64,000 nucleotides of DNA from Gnomoniopsis sp. IMI 355080 (Eukaryota; Ascomycota; Sordariomycetes; Diaporthales; Gnomoniaceae), in assembly GCA_027946555.1 (NCBI GenBank), contig JAPEVC010000061.1:100438-164437 (forward strand), given 5' to 3'. Below, in pieces: positions 33,303-44,690 of the stretch (its first letter is position 1; the number at the start of each line of letters is the position of its first letter). Under the pieces are notes generated by a model that was not told the DNA's origin, searched no databases, and saw only the letters and a program-made list of their open reading frames with translations. The position numbers and the translations under genes were made by a program.

Positions 33303-34119
33303 GGAGAGCCTGATAATGATGGAAAATTTGACACTCCAAGAAATGGAAAAGCGCAAATTATATCTGGTCCGCGTCTGCGAGCGGGTTGAACTATCGACGA
33401 GGCTACGCTGTACTCACAATACCCCAGGGCAACACTCGCCCCTTTGGCGAAGTGCTTGGATACCCCCAACAGCACCGGAGCCTGTTCACAAATACAGGTC
33501 AGCTTGGAGGCGAATTCGAGTTACGATTGATAGGAAAAGCTAAAGAGCTTGAGCCGCCCCAGTATCAATCGTCGTTCAACACCAGAACAGATACTGTGGT
33601 TTTTTATACTACGCGAATCGCTAATGTATCTAAGGTCATCTTAGATCCGCAATCGAAGTCTGGATAGGAGTTTCCTCGGATGCCGTCCAGGTTTTGGGAA
33701 ATAGCATCCACAGTAGCCAGCGTAACTATTGAAGCCATCTCTATGAACCAGCTTCACTGCCTCGCAAAAGCCACTGCACGAGATGGGTACCAGCAACGTC
33801 AGTAACGTCCGCACACGAAGTCGAGCGCGGCACTGTGGTCTAGGTCACGGCTTTCCGGAACTGCCGGCATTTCCGTCGAAATGGTGTTGTAATCTTTTCC
33901 TAGTACCTACCTAAGATGGGACGGAATGAGCAAGATCTGAAAATATATCGTATCATTCATGGCGTATATATATCTGATTTGCCGATCTCAATTTAGTACA
34001 ACTTTCTTGTCTTTTCATATCCCCTTTCCCTATGCCTTTGGGTCATTCCTCTGTTCGAAGCCTCGCAACTCTCGAATTCAATAGAGGACTGCCCCTCGCC
34101 CCCATCTCCATCCACGCTT
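33303..34119. other. Intergenic, about 0.8 kb, between convergent genes
   Basis: The 3' flanks of tfb4 (plus) and the amine transaminase (minus). Frames that overlap the end of tfb4 (33238-33543) carry no recognised motif. Nothing else seen. Confidence 0.5.
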
Positions 34120-35127
34120 TCACGCCTTTCCACCATTCACTTGCTTGGCAACACCGGCTTCGTAGTCAATCTCAAATGTGTAAGCTGGATCATAGTGTAT
34201 ATCCCAGTAGCCGTCCCAAATCCTCTTGGTAACTGGACCGATCTTGCCGTCCTTGATTGGCTTTCCATCTAGCTCCGTAATGGGCATGATGCCGCCAGCA
34301 GTGGTACACATGAAGATCTCATCGCACTGGTACGCCATTTCTGTCGGAACAAACTCAATCTTGACAGGCAAGCCAAGCGAGTTCGCAACATCGATGACAC
34401 TCTTGCGCGTAACCCCCTCGAGAACGCCCCGATCGGGCGTATAGAGAACGCCATCCTTGACAAGAACGATGTTAAACCCCGAGCCTTCCGTGAGATTCAT
34501 ATCGCCGTCCGTCAAGAATGGGTACACCGCGCCGCGGTCTACCGCCTCAAAGAGACCACGCGTGAGATCACCCCACTGTAAGTTCTTGACTGTTGGATCA
34601 AACGATCCCGGTGAAATGCGCTTGACCGTTCGTGCGATGATGGCCTTGCCCCCGACCGGCTGCATCTCGGGCTCCATGACCCAGATAAACGGCTGAATGA
34701 ACATGTACAGATGATTCTTGAACACTTGGCCAGGCGTGTGGCCCCGCACGCCCTTCATGCCCCGGGTGACAATCAACTCGACAAAGGCATCGCGAATCCC
34801 GCTTTTGGTCACCATCTCGACCAGGATCCGCTTGACTTCGTCGCGAGGCAGCGGTAGTTGGAGCCGCATCTTCGTACAAGAGGCCTGGAGACGGTCGATG
34901 TGGTCATCTAGACGGAAGAAACGGCCGTCCCAGACGGATGGCACATCGTAGGTCAGATCGCTGTGCATGAAGCCTTCGTCTAGTAGAGGGATGCGAGCCT
35001 CGTGGAGGGGCACGTATTCACCCTGTATCCAGGCGACGCCCCTAGCGAAAGGATTCTTATCGAAGGTCGTCTCCAGGGTGGATAGTCGGGAATGGTATCC
35101 CGAGAAAATCTTGTCCATAGTCGCCAT
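34120..35127 (-). CDS. (R)-selective amine transaminase, PLP fold type IV, 335 aa
   Basis: An intronless frame on the minus strand with ATG at 35127; length is normal for the family. The protein belongs to the branched-chain aminotransferase-like PLP fold. Specific blocks are ARIPLLDEGFMHSDLTYDV, VWDGRFFRLDDHI, FVELIVTRGMKGVRG, TVKNLQWGDLTRGLFEA with the Schiff-base Lys181, NLTEGSGFNIVLVK with Glu214, and CTTAGGIMPIT. This set closely resembles fungal (R)-amine:pyruvate transaminases of the Aspergillus type rather than BCAT or D-alanine transaminases, which differ in the HSDLTYDV region. It would transfer an amino group between a chiral (R)-amine and a keto acid, in the cytosol. It diverges from an aldo/keto reductase, 778 bases between starts. 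The physiological substrate of these fungal enzymes is not established. Confidence 0.92.
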   Translation of the reverse strand: MATMDKIFSGYHSRLSTLETTFDKNPFARGVAWIQGEYVPLHEARIPLLDEGFMHSDLTYDVPSVWDGRFFRLDDHIDRLQASCTKMRLQLPLPRDEVKRILVEMVTKSGIRDAFVELIVTRGMKGVRGHTPGQVFKNHLYMFIQPFIWVMEPEMQPVGGKAIIARTVKRISPGSFDPTVKNLQWGDLTRGLFEAVDRGAVYPFLTDGDMNLTEGSGFNIVLVKDGVLYTPDRGVLEGVTRKSVIDVANSLGLPVKIEFVPTEMAYQCDEIFMCTTAGGIMPITELDGKPIKDGKIGPVTKRIWDGYWDIHYDPAYTFEIDYEAGVAKQVNGGKA

Positions 35128-35905
35128 ATCTTCGGATGTTTGCTTTAAGCAGAGTATTATTAGGGGAAAGGTCGCCTACAGCGATGCGAAGGTTAGGTTG
35201 GGAAATCGTGTTGAAGCAGCTTAGTCTGCTGATTTGACGATCGCATCGCAGCATCAGAAGGGAACTTTATGAAAGCCGACAATCGGATGACATTTGGAGC
35301 TCATCTTTGTTTCTCCTACACAACCCTCTCCAGCGGGTTTGGATTCGTCGGACGCACTCTGCACTACTACCCACTGCGAATCGTTTGCCTGAATTGGTAA
35401 TACCCAATTCGGCAATTCAGCAGATAACGACCCCGCCGCGTTTGCTGAACTGCCATTCTTTTTTTTTTTTTCGTGAGCTAAACCAATCATTATCTCAAAT
35501 GTTGCAAGTTTTCTTTGCGCCAATGAAATAAGCTGAAGATTCTGTATGGGATCATTAAAAGATCCAGCAACTTTCCGAAGTTTTCCTAAAGAAGACTTGA
35601 TGGATGGCGAGATTAACAGCTTTGGCCGATACCCACCTGTGTCTTTGCTGGCAGAGATAACAGTTATAATCGAAGGACTGCACCACTGAGACAGGATTCG
35701 GAAGACACGGCCAAAGATTGCTTAGTATATTCTTCTCGAATTTGAATTTTGAGCGTAGTCAAGTTGGCCTAACTACAAGAGTAAGCTGGTAGTGCTATAT
35801 CTCGTTTACTTCTAGAACACAAGTCCAGTCTTCTTGATCAAGTCTTCCCTTCAGATTCCTGATGACCATACTGTCGTCGCCTTGCTATTATTTCCAGATT
35901 CCATC
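35128..35905. promoter_or_regulatory. Divergent promoter region, transaminase / aldo-keto reductase
   Basis: 778 bases between the start codons of two genes read outward, which could allow joint control. It contains a long T-run (about 35457-35471). An 89-codon minus frame (35254-35523) is not supported by any motif. Confidence 0.45.
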
Positions 35906-37217
35906 ATGGCGCAACTTCCACCAAGCGTTGCAAAGTCTCTTGAGGAGACCAAGGTAGAATATAGGCTTCTCGGTCGAAGTGGACTTCGAGTGTCCGTTCC
36001 AATCGTGGGATGCATGAGTATCGGCAACCCAGACTGGGCCGACTGGGTTATCGGACCGGAGAAAGCGCTGCCACTGTTGAAGGCAGCTTATGATGCGGGA
36101 GTCAACACTGCAAGTGATCCATCCAACTCTTTATCTGAGATATTCTAACAGGCCTTGGCTGGGTAGTGGGACACTGCTAATATCTATTCCAACGGAGATT
36201 CTGAACGAGTTATTGCCCAAGCAATCAAGCATTACAATCTCCCAAGGCATAAGCTTGTGATCATGACCAAAGCGTGGAGCTGTGTTGGAGAGGAGCAATT
36301 TCACGCTTACCCAATACTTGATGAGCTGCGGAGGAGCAAGGACTATGTGAATCAATTCGGTAAGTATAAAATCCCGGGACTCGAATATTCCAGCACTCGA
36401 TGCTCACATGAGCAGGTCTTTCACGTAGTGCGCTATTTCAAGCTGTCGACGCGTCCTTGAAGCGACTCGAGACTGACTACATCGATTTGTTCTGGATCCA
36501 TCGCTTTGATCCTTACACTCCTATGGAAGAGACGATGCAAGCTTTGGACGATCTGGTCAGGTGCGGAAAGATTCGTTACATCGGAGCTAGTTCCATGTGG
36601 ACATTTCAATTTGCGATGATGCAGTTCTGTGCAGAAAAGAACGGGTGGACCAAATTTGTTGCCATGCAAGTAAGTGTATCTACAATCATGGAGTCTTACC
36701 CAGTTAGCGAGATAATAATTCTGATCCCGTTGGAAAATCAACAGAATCATTACAGCCTACTGTACCGAGAGGAGGAACGAGAGATGAACAAGTTCTGCCA
36801 AGCAACTGGCGTTGCAATTGTACCGGTATGATCATATGCCCGAAACAGCTTCTACTTCTGGCGACTAATAATACGGATCAGTGGGGCCCTCTCGCTCAAG
36901 GCCAACTCGCCAGACCTCTGGATGTTCGTGGCACGACCTTGCGTTCCGCTGGTGGTGGTGGGGATCCCTCCACCACTCGCCCCGAGTCCATTGAGATCAT
37001 CAGGCGAGTAGAAGAATTGGCTACGCGGAAAGGCTGGACGATGGTCCAAGTCGCTTTGGCTTGGACCCTGAAGCGGGTGACGAGTCCCATCATTGGCTTC
37101 AGTAGCGTCGAGCGGATGGACGGAGCTCTCTCTGCTATTGGCAAAGAGTTGACTCTCGATGAGGAGAAATATCTGGAAGAGGTCTACACGCCTCTCCAAG
37201 TAGAGGGCCACTTTTGA
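35906..37217 (+). CDS. Aldo/keto reductase, 355 aa, four introns, one of them GC-AG
   Basis: Exons 35906-36109, 36167-36359, 36416-36669, 36745-36825 and 36882-37217. The first intron begins GCAAGT and ends GGTAG, a GC-AG intron; it is required to join GVNT to WDTANIYSNGDSE. The other three are GT-AG of 56, 75 and 56 bp. The AKR catalytic tetrad is complete: Asp70 and Tyr75 (DTANIYS), Lys103 (MTKAW) and His161 (IHRFD). The NADPH-binding C-terminal part has WGPLAQGQLARP, and later PIIGFSSVERM. It is a TIM-barrel, NADPH-dependent carbonyl reductase of the YAJO/aryl-alcohol-dehydrogenase-like subgroup, cytosolic. The loop DVRGTTLRSAGGGGDP is a variable insertion. Its neighbours suggest that it may reduce the ketone or aldehyde left by the transaminase or oxidase; this is inference. 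Confidence 0.9.
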
Positions 37218-38118
37218 AAGCCAATTACCAGCGGAAGCAGAATTCAACTGCCTGCTTTCTTAAACTCTAAGAACTGGTTTCCTCTTTCTTAGGTATTATT
37301 ATAGGTCAGGGAAGATTGTGTCACAGTCTTCAAGAGAGTCGCCAAGTCATCTGGACAGAGATGCTGTTGCGGCAAAAGAACAAATTTTGAACATATTTCT
37401 TCCACCGTAATCAAAATAGCCGCATTCCTACCTAAGTACTTGCTGATCTCGATCCTGAAGTCGGTTGGCCGTGTTGTAACTTGGAATACGAACACGGTAC
37501 ATCTAACTGCAATGGTGATTAGCCCTAGACTTATTCGCCCAGTTTGTCCTCATAAAATTGCCAGCGAACCTGGTCAGGTAGTCACCCACTCAAATTATAT
37601 GCAAGTTACAAATAGTCATGGTCTGGACAGACAGATGTTGGGTAAATTAGGTACCTAGGTACCTTGATGAAGTCAGGCTAGGCCTAATCAGGATATTCAA
37701 TTCTGTGAGTCTCTTGCAATTTCTCCCGAAACGGACAAAATGCGAGCAAGGGGTTCCCTGCCCAGACCTCTGCACAATGCGATTCCCTATCTTGTGGCAG
37801 TCGACACATGGATTCTTCGAGCGCCAACGCGATCAAGCCAATCACAATTGTGAGCGGACTTGCTGGAAATATATGGCTACTTCTGTTAGCCACTGTTTCC
37901 AATAGCCTGAGCAGGAGGCGAGATGCTAGAAAGCTCTGGGAGAAACCGAATCGTATCTGAACAAAGCTTGGGTCCCCCAAGTTGGGAGACATGGGATATT
38001 TACTACGTCCCTAAGATACCTGGGTAGGCTGCACTTCTTTTGCTATTTGTTCAAGAGTAGTTTTTCGGTCCGAAATCCCGAACGCCCCTTCATCAAGCTG
38101 AAATTCCTTGCTCGCACT
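37218..38118. other. Intergenic, about 0.9 kb
   Basis: No recognised frame. One TACCTAGGTA palindrome at 37652-37661. A missing 5' exon of the next gene could lie here. Confidence 0.45.
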
Positions 38119-39415
38119 ATGGTCCCATTGAGATCTCATTGAAGCATTGTGATTGTTGGGTAAGTGGATGATATCTTTCTATACGACAGCTCGACAAAGC
38201 TAAACGCTCAGGTATCTTTCAGTGCGGGCATCATTGGCTTAAACATTGCGTCCATTCTCGCTGAAAAAGGATTTGGCCCGTTTGTTACAGTCGTGGCCGA
38301 GTATTTTCCTGGTGACACGAGTTCGACATATACGTCACCCTGGTGAGAGAAACCTTTTTCGACGGTCCCCTGGTTCTGAGAACTTACTTGCTTCAGGGCG
38401 GGCTGCAATTTTTCTGCCATCTCTGGAACAGATGAGAATGCTCTGAAATGGGACCGCATGGGGTATAGTCATCTCTCGAGATTGGCGTCGCAATGCCCCG
38501 AGAAAGCGTTCGTCCGGTGGACTCCGTCCATTGAGCTATGGGACGAAGACGTCCCAGCAGAGAGAATACATCATATGTCGGAATATCTGAAGGATGTGAG
38601 AGGTCTCAAATGCTTGAATAGTTTTCATTGCTGCTAAGACAATCACTCTAGTTCCGAATCCTGCTCGAGACCGAGCTTCCGCAAGGTGTCAAGTTCGGAG
38701 TCTCCTTCAGCATACTGACGATCAACGCACCCGAACACATTAAGTACTTGCGCAGAAGGCTCCAAATCCTGCACGGCGTGAGCTTTGTGCGTCGCAAGCT
38801 ACCTAGCATTCAAGCAGCATACAACATTCCGTCCACCAAAATTGTATTCAATTGTACGGGACTCGCATCAGAAACGCTGCGTGGCGTCGAGGATCGCAAG
38901 TGCTATCCTACGCGTGGCCAAGTGCTATTAGTTAGAGCTCCGCTGGTTCGCACAAATATGATGCGTCGCGGAGCAAATTACGAGACGTATGTGATCCCTC
39001 GGCCTGGATCCAACGGCAATGTTATCTTGGGAGGCTATATGCAGAAGAGGATTTAGTAAGAACATGACAGATTCCACACCCTGAAAGCTATTGACATTTG
39101 CCAAGCGACGGCTCTACATACGCCTCTGAAAGTGAGTCTATTCTGGACCGAACGCGAAAACTCAGTCTGGAGCTCCGTCAGCAAGAAACTGAGGTACTGG
39201 CAGCTTTCACCGGACTCCGCCCTTCCCGCGAGGGTGGCGCGCGGGTGGAAAGGGAAGAAATCGTGGTGGATGAACAGAAGCGGGTGCTGGTCCACAACTA
39301 CGGTGCAGGCGGCACGGGCTTTCAAGCTGGCTTTGGCATGGCACTGGAGTCAGTGGAACTGGTCGAAGACTTGCTTGTTGGACTTGGGCATGGTGATAAT
39401 CGAGCGTCTCTATAG
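38119..39415 (+). CDS. D-amino-acid-oxidase-like FAD oxidoreductase; in-frame TGA at codon 8 of the visible model
   Basis: Exons 38119-38159, 38223-38342, 38397-38595, 38652-39055 and 39106-39415, with introns of 63, 54, 56 and 50 bp (all GT-AG). The joined frame restores the FAD dinucleotide fold IVIVGAGIIGLNIA, then YTSPWAGCNFSAIS, the substrate-domain arginine block QVLLVRAPL, VIPRPGSNGNVILGGY, and near the C-terminus VLVHNYGAGGTGFQAGFG. These are the landmarks of D-amino-acid oxidases and D-aspartate oxidases. The enzyme would oxidise D-amino acids (or related amines) to imino acids with H2O2, usually in peroxisomes; no clear C-terminal PTS1 (ends RASL) is seen. The only nearby ATG (38119) runs into TGA 38140-38142 just before the FAD motif. 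The true start is therefore in an unseen upstream exon, or the gene carries a nonsense mutation. Confidence 0.75.
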
Positions 39416-39732
39416 AGTTCTACATTGTCTCTGACAAATTTAAGTAACTCATCAACACTATGGAAGACTTTGGATCCCTTTCGAAAGCATGTTATAATGG
39501 TATTGGGACAAATATCTAGGCAGCATTGTGATGTCAGTATTTTGTTGAACATCATCCTGTTGCCCTTCATCTACCACTACTACCTAGTATACGAGCTGCG
39601 TGCTATTTCTCCCCCGTGCGAACATATTTCAAAATCCAATTAGCAGACGATGCATGGCTGAGCGTGGGGGAAACGTCCAAGGAATGCACCTGACCCTCAC
39701 GCTCAAGGGTGGGTAAGAGAATCTGTCTATTG
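39416..39732. other. Intergenic, 317 bp, between convergent genes
   Basis: Shared 3' flank of the flavoenzyme (plus) and the MFS transporter (minus). Nothing else seen. Confidence 0.5.
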
Positions 39733-41349
39733 TCACGACCCATCTAACTCGCCCTTTTTTACTGGACTAGGAACGGATGCATATTGCAGTTCGACGCCCG
39801 TAATGGAACCGGTGTGACTGATATCGCTCAAATTGGTCTTGGCGAACCTCCGTGCCGGTATCTTGTTTGCAAAGAGAATGTCCAGTTCCTCAAACGTCCT
39901 GCCCTTGGTCTCTGGCAGATAAAAGATTGCCCACAAAGCCACCAGTGTGCCAAGTCCAGCGAACAAAAACCCTGTTTTGGCGCCCCAGTTGGCTTCCGCC
40001 GGGCTCATTGCGTAGGGCAAGCCCGCGGTAATGGAGATGGAGAAGATGTGAGGCGTGAAGCAAGCCAGCCCCAGCGTTTTCCCGCGAATCGTCGTACTTG
40101 GGATCTCCGCGATGATAACATAGACGACCGGGCCCAGACCAATATTATAGACGAAATTGAAAATGAGTAGCACGATAGATTTGGCGTACATTGCTCCCTT
40201 GTTGCTGTCCGATGCGAGACCAAGGAATCCCAGTATGAACATCAATGTGGTTGTGAAGATGCAAGTCCAAATGTATGCAGCTCTCCGGCCCCACACTGTC
40301 ATCAATGGCCACGAAAGGAGGTTGCCGAATACGCCAAGGGCAAAGAGGCCGACGGACATATCGAAAGCTTGCGATGTACTGAGACCAGCTAATTCGAAAA
40401 AGTAGGTGCAGTATGACGCTGAAAGATTGATTCCACATAAGAACTGGCCGCTGTAGGCCATCGCACAAACAAGTGTTCGTCGAAGGTTTGTGCCCCTGAA
40501 ACAGTCAAGGTATGTGGCATTGGCTGTTGTTTTTGCCTCGAAGAGCAAGGTTTCTTGGATGTGTGCCAGTGTGTTCTCCACATCGTCCCCATAACCGGTT
40601 CGTTGGAGGGACTTCTTCGCTTCTGCGTGTTTGCCCTTCTTCATCAGGAACCATGGTGTTTCAGGCGCCAAGAAACCCCCAACGATGAAGATGAGTGGCA
40701 ACGCATATTCCGTGATGAATGGCACCTTGTAAGACCACTTGTCGGACCTGGCCTGCGTTCCTCGCAAAATGAGAATTCCAATGAGTGATCCGAGGACTTG
40801 GGAGAGATTATTGCACGACAACCCGATGCCTCGCAAACAAACGGGCAGGATCTCCGCTATATACGCAGGTCCAAGAACCGGAAAGCTGCCGGTCAAAAGA
40901 CCTGTCAAAAGATCTCCGACGAAAATGATTGCCGCAGTCTGCCCAAGAACTTGCAGCAGAAGAGTAAACAAGGATAAAATAGTAACGCCCAGCAGTGTCT
41001 TTCGAGGGCCGTAGCGGTCGACGCACCACCCACCCCAGAGGGCAGATATCAGGTATCCAATGACTGGGGCATAAGTGAATGCAGAGATCCATGCGGCAGG
41101 TAGTATATACGAGCCCGACCCAGCAGGATATTCGTACCCAAAGTCTTTGCGGAATTGAGGAATACCGACCAAGGTCCCGACGATTGTTGGATCATATCCG
41201 ATGATAATGTTAGGTAGACAAAAGAAAGATGCCCAAAAGACTCCTGCGCGGTGCTTCGAGATAGCTTCGCGGATGGTCAGCTCTTGTTCTCGTCGAGCAG
41301 CATCTTTCGAGGCCGTGTTGATATCATCTGTGACTTCCATGATAGCCAT
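39733..41349 (-). CDS. MFS sugar transporter, alpha-glucoside (MAL) permease type, 538 aa
   Basis: Intronless on the minus strand, ATG at 41349. About 12 hydrophobic helices. Sugar-porter signatures: GGWCVDRYGPRKTLLG in loop 2-3, IAEILPVCLRGIGLS after helix 4, APETPWFLMKKGKHAEAKKSL in the central loop, VWGRRAAY in loop 8-9, and LPETKGRTFEELD at the end. The long N-terminal tail and the GYDPTIVGTLVGIPQF first-helix region (in place of GYD.G..G) resemble fungal maltose/alpha-glucoside H+ symporters. It should act at the plasma membrane, importing an oligosaccharide or glycoside. It sits between the flavoenzyme and the Unc93-like gene, so it might serve the local pathway by importing a glycosylated amine or amide; this is inference only. 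Confidence 0.9.
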   Translation of the reverse strand: MAIMEVTDDINTASKDAARREQELTIREAISKHRAGVFWASFFCLPNIIIGYDPTIVGTLVGIPQFRKDFGYEYPAGSGSYILPAAWISAFTYAPVIGYLISALWGGWCVDRYGPRKTLLGVTILSLFTLLLQVLGQTAAIIFVGDLLTGLLTGSFPVLGPAYIAEILPVCLRGIGLSCNNLSQVLGSLIGILILRGTQARSDKWSYKVPFITEYALPLIFIVGGFLAPETPWFLMKKGKHAEAKKSLQRTGYGDDVENTLAHIQETLLFEAKTTANATYLDCFRGTNLRRTLVCAMAYSGQFLCGINLSASYCTYFFELAGLSTSQAFDMSVGLFALGVFGNLLSWPLMTVWGRRAAYIWTCIFTTTLMFILGFLGLASDSNKGAMYAKSIVLLIFNFVYNIGLGPVVYVIIAEIPSTTIRGKTLGLACFTPHIFSISITAGLPYAMSPAEANWGAKTGFLFAGLGTLVALWAIFYLPETKGRTFEELDILFANKIPARRFAKTNLSDISHTGSITGVELQYASVPSPVKKGELDGS

Positions 41350-42195
41350 GACTGAGGAAATTTAATGCCAATGTGGTGTTGAGATTGAGGGTGTCATAAT
41401 GATAGAATGACAGAACCTCCGGATTGGATTCCGAATTTTGATGTGCTGGTCTATTCTTTGAGCCTGGCTCCTTGAAGCTCCGCTCCTTAAGATTCAGAAT
41501 GATTCTCCTCACTCTTCTTATCAGCTGAACCTATAACATCCGCGTTACCCCGAAATAGAATTTCCTATACAGGTATTCAGGTCTTATCGATTGTTCAAAC
41601 CCCAGAACAGGCAATCAGCATAATTCACAGATTGTCTCTATCTAATGGGCAGTTCAACAGAATTGAGCAGATACCGGTTTAGTCAGGCAGGTTTGGCCGC
41701 GTTGTATATGGCTTATCTGTATTCGGAGTGTACTTATTGACACACAGCTTTTGGAAGAACTCACCGCTGGAGTACGGCCTGCTCTGTGTGTTGAACCTAC
41801 CTCTGCAATCGAATACTTGCTAAAGAAAGAAGAAGAGCTTGAAGGCACAGTCCAAGTCAGGAAATTGGCTTCCCATGAAGACATTTCAGTTGCTTGGGAG
41901 AAATACTGTTGAAGGTCTGCTGTCTGTGTTGTACCTCACTTTTTGGGATCATCAGTTCAGGACTAGAGGAGTTGGCAGATCGCAAGGAGATCGTTCGAGG
42001 AAGCAAGAGCAAGCTTTCATATGCCAATACAAACCTGAGGTCCAGGATGGTGGTCATCTTTGTGAAGTATAAGACTTCTCGTGGGTATCTGTGGCTAATT
42101 TATGAGTTCAAATATTATCACTAAATGACACCGAAGGGGCTGTCCCGCAAGGGAGTGGTCTACGTAGGTATATGATAATCCATCTCAACTGTACT
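41350..42195. other. Intergenic, about 0.85 kb
   Basis: Promoter of the MAL-type transporter and 3' flank of the Unc93-like gene. Overlapping 70-80-codon frames on both strands show no motif. Confidence 0.5.
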
Positions 42196-43874
42196 TTATG
42201 TCTTTTTCGCCGGCTCTATTTCAATAGTGTTTTGTGTTGCCTCCACAGGTGTTCCCACAACAACTTCCATGGTTGTCTCCATGTTCGTATCCTTTAACCA
42301 GAATTTGATTATAGGCAATACGAAAACCGGTCCGGCAGCCACGAACTAGAAATTGTTACTCTCGTGAATCATGCGGGTCAGAAAATTGATACTCACAGCC
42401 CAAGAAGATCCAAACATAAATTCTATGGAATACCCTTGGAGATCGAGTGCGAAGGCGCAAATCTGACAAAGAGCATTCAAAAGACGATACATCGCCGCAT
42501 AAACGGAAAGCTGCCCCAAGCATTAATATCTCCCCAAGCTCCCAATGCTAGTCTTGGAGCCATGAAAGACTTACCTCATCAGGTCTGTTGCTGAGAGCCC
42601 CAATGAACCAATATGCATAGCAATTATACGTGGCATCAGTGAAACCATACAACACGTACACAGCACAAGCTGCGGCATAACCAGGATCGAAGACGTCGAC
42701 TCGCTCCGACTCGCTCAAACCTTCCCTAGTCTTCCTCATCATAAAATATCCTCCGATCCACACAGCGTTGATGGTGACAAAGACGTAGATGATTGCAAAA
42801 AAAGCCCTCTTCCGCCGACCAAAAGGTAACTTGTCCGTGAAAATATTGAGGATCCACGCCGAAGGAATTTGTACAGCCCCCGAAATGAAAGTATTTAGGG
42901 CCCTGCCGCGTACAGTAAAGAAGATGCCGTTGAAGTCATTGCTTTGGTAGATGTTATAGTAGTTGACCGCCCAGCACATTGGCCAGAAGAAGACAATCCA
43001 CCAGTTTTTCTTGCAGACGTCCCACGACGACACAAGCTCTTCTCGGAATGTTTTCTTTTTGGTGACCAACATGACACGGGAGCCATCTTCCCGGATGATC
43101 TTTTCCCAGGGATACATAGCCAGACCCAAGAACGTCCCAATGAGCATGAGGATGAAGAGGCCGATGTAGGTCCCGTCACTGACACGACTATTGTTGTTCG
43201 TACCGGCGTTCCAGTTCTGGCCCACAGGAATGGCCGCTCCAATCACCACGCCAAACTGGAAAATGGACCAAAAGATAGAGACATAGAGTCCTTTCTTGTC
43301 CTCGCTTGCAAAGGATGTAATGGCGGTCCCTTCAGCGCACCAGAGAAGAGCGGCAGAGTGTCCACACCAACAGCCTCCGAAAATAACAAACGGGACATTG
43401 CCAGTGTGATTGAAGCACCATAAGCTTGCTGCATAAGATGCGTATCCGATGCCACCGGCACAAAGTGTAGTCCTCAGTCCAAAGTAATTCAGTAAAGCAG
43501 GTGCCAGGAAACAAAAGACAGAAAATACGGTGTAAAGCGCAATATTAGAGATATCAGATAGCCAGGCACTTTGCTGGCCTGCACCTCCAATGAAAGTAAT
43601 GACGTTGAACATGCCGACTGTCATGAAAAGGACGGATCCGAGCATTATCGCCTGGACTCGAGGATGGCTGTAGGCCCATATCTTCATGCCCCAAACATTA
43701 TGTGATTTAGGAAGCTAGTTTTGAATTAGCCTCGGTCGTGTTACAGCAGGTACGACGATTTCCTACCTCATACGCGTTGGCAACATCCACAGCCGTCTCT
43801 TGCGTCTTCTCGGGGTCGTCGGAGTTGCTAATTTTATCGACGGGTGGCGTCACGGTGTTGGTGACTGCTGCCAT
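42196..43874 (-). CDS. Unc93-like MFS transporter, 503 aa, three introns
   Basis: Exons on the minus strand: 43874-43767, 43714-42575, 42510-42397 and 42345-42196. The introns are 52, 64 and 51 bp, all phase 0. Exon 1 encodes a hydrophilic head (MAAVTNTVTPPVDKISNSDD). The body begins HNVWGMKIWAYSHPRVQAIML and carries MFNVITFIGGAGQ, FGLRTTLCAGGIGYASY, LLWCAEGTAITSFASEDKKG and NWWIVFFWPMCWAVNYY. These are typical of the fungal Unc93 (former DUF895) transporter subgroup, 11-12 helices. The last exons give the final helix and a short acidic tail ending EIEPAKKT. Substrates of this subgroup are mostly unknown; several act on small polar or nitrogenous compounds. It is read divergently from the dimethylformamidase-like gene (816 bases between starts), which suggests that it could carry that enzyme's substrate or product. 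Confidence 0.88.
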
Positions 43875-44690
43875 TATAGCCAGTTGGAAAAGATAAATGC
43901 GCGACGGTCCGCACTATGGTAATGACCCTTTTGAAAAAATTTCTATTTGTCGTCAGTATAAACAACTTAAGAATATTTTCCCTGCCGGTCGAGCTCTTGA
44001 TGTCAGTTACAATTTGTTTCTATGGGCATCAAAATACTACGGGGCTGATTTTATCCATCGCTTAATTGGAGCAAAGGGGCAGTTGTCACCAGATTAGAAG
44101 CTGACGCCGCCCAGAGCTCGCTGATAGCATTGTGGCAGAAGGGCAGGCCGATTGCATTTTGCAGATTTCTCCTAATTAGGAAATATGCAATTCGGTTATA
44201 TCTAGCAGGAAGTATGTATATCCTTGTGTGAGGTACCCCTGCGCTAACCTTAGAAAGTATCCATGGGCCGCCGGCTCACCACAAGATTCGATAAGACCAC
44301 CTGAGCTGATTATGGACAATCAATTTACCGTATCTGGCGATATACCTTGGCTGCTCTCAGGCATCCAAGTCTATCCGATCGTTCTGCAATCGCCCCGCAT
44401 CTTTTATCCCTTCGTTAGCCAAGACAGAGCAGCATGACAGCGTTAGGATGGGAATATTTGCTCCGCGCACCAGGCATTGTTTTGCCGTGAATTGAGTGAA
44501 CTCGCTTTCCGGCAGTCTGTGTAATGACGAGCGATAGCTTCCCTCTTCTACTACCTCATGAAGGTTCCTCCTGTTTTTAATTAGAAGCAACTTGTCAGCA
44601 GCTTGCAAAGATATCATTCCTGGAGGCCCATCCTCTCGATAGGGCTCATCAAACCCGTAACACCACAACTTGTGCTCAACTTCTCCAGAG
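43875..44690. promoter_or_regulatory. Divergent promoter region, Unc93-like transporter / DMFase-like gene
   Basis: 816 bases between two start codons read outward. GATA-type HGATAR sites are found at 43891-43896 (AGATAA), 44122-44127 (TGATAG) and 44637-44642 (CGATAG). This is about the number expected by chance for this length, so they are not proof of AreA control. A short AT-rich stretch at 43897-44097 is open on the plus strand, but nothing is recognisable in it. Confidence 0.4.

Noticed and set aside
33238..33543. 101-codon frame overlapping the end of tfb4
   Set aside because: Out-of-frame shadow extending into the 3' flank with no motif.
43875..44690. GATA-factor (AreA) control of the divergent promoter from three HGATAR sites
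   Set aside because: About the number expected by chance in 816 bp on two strands; not evidence on its own.
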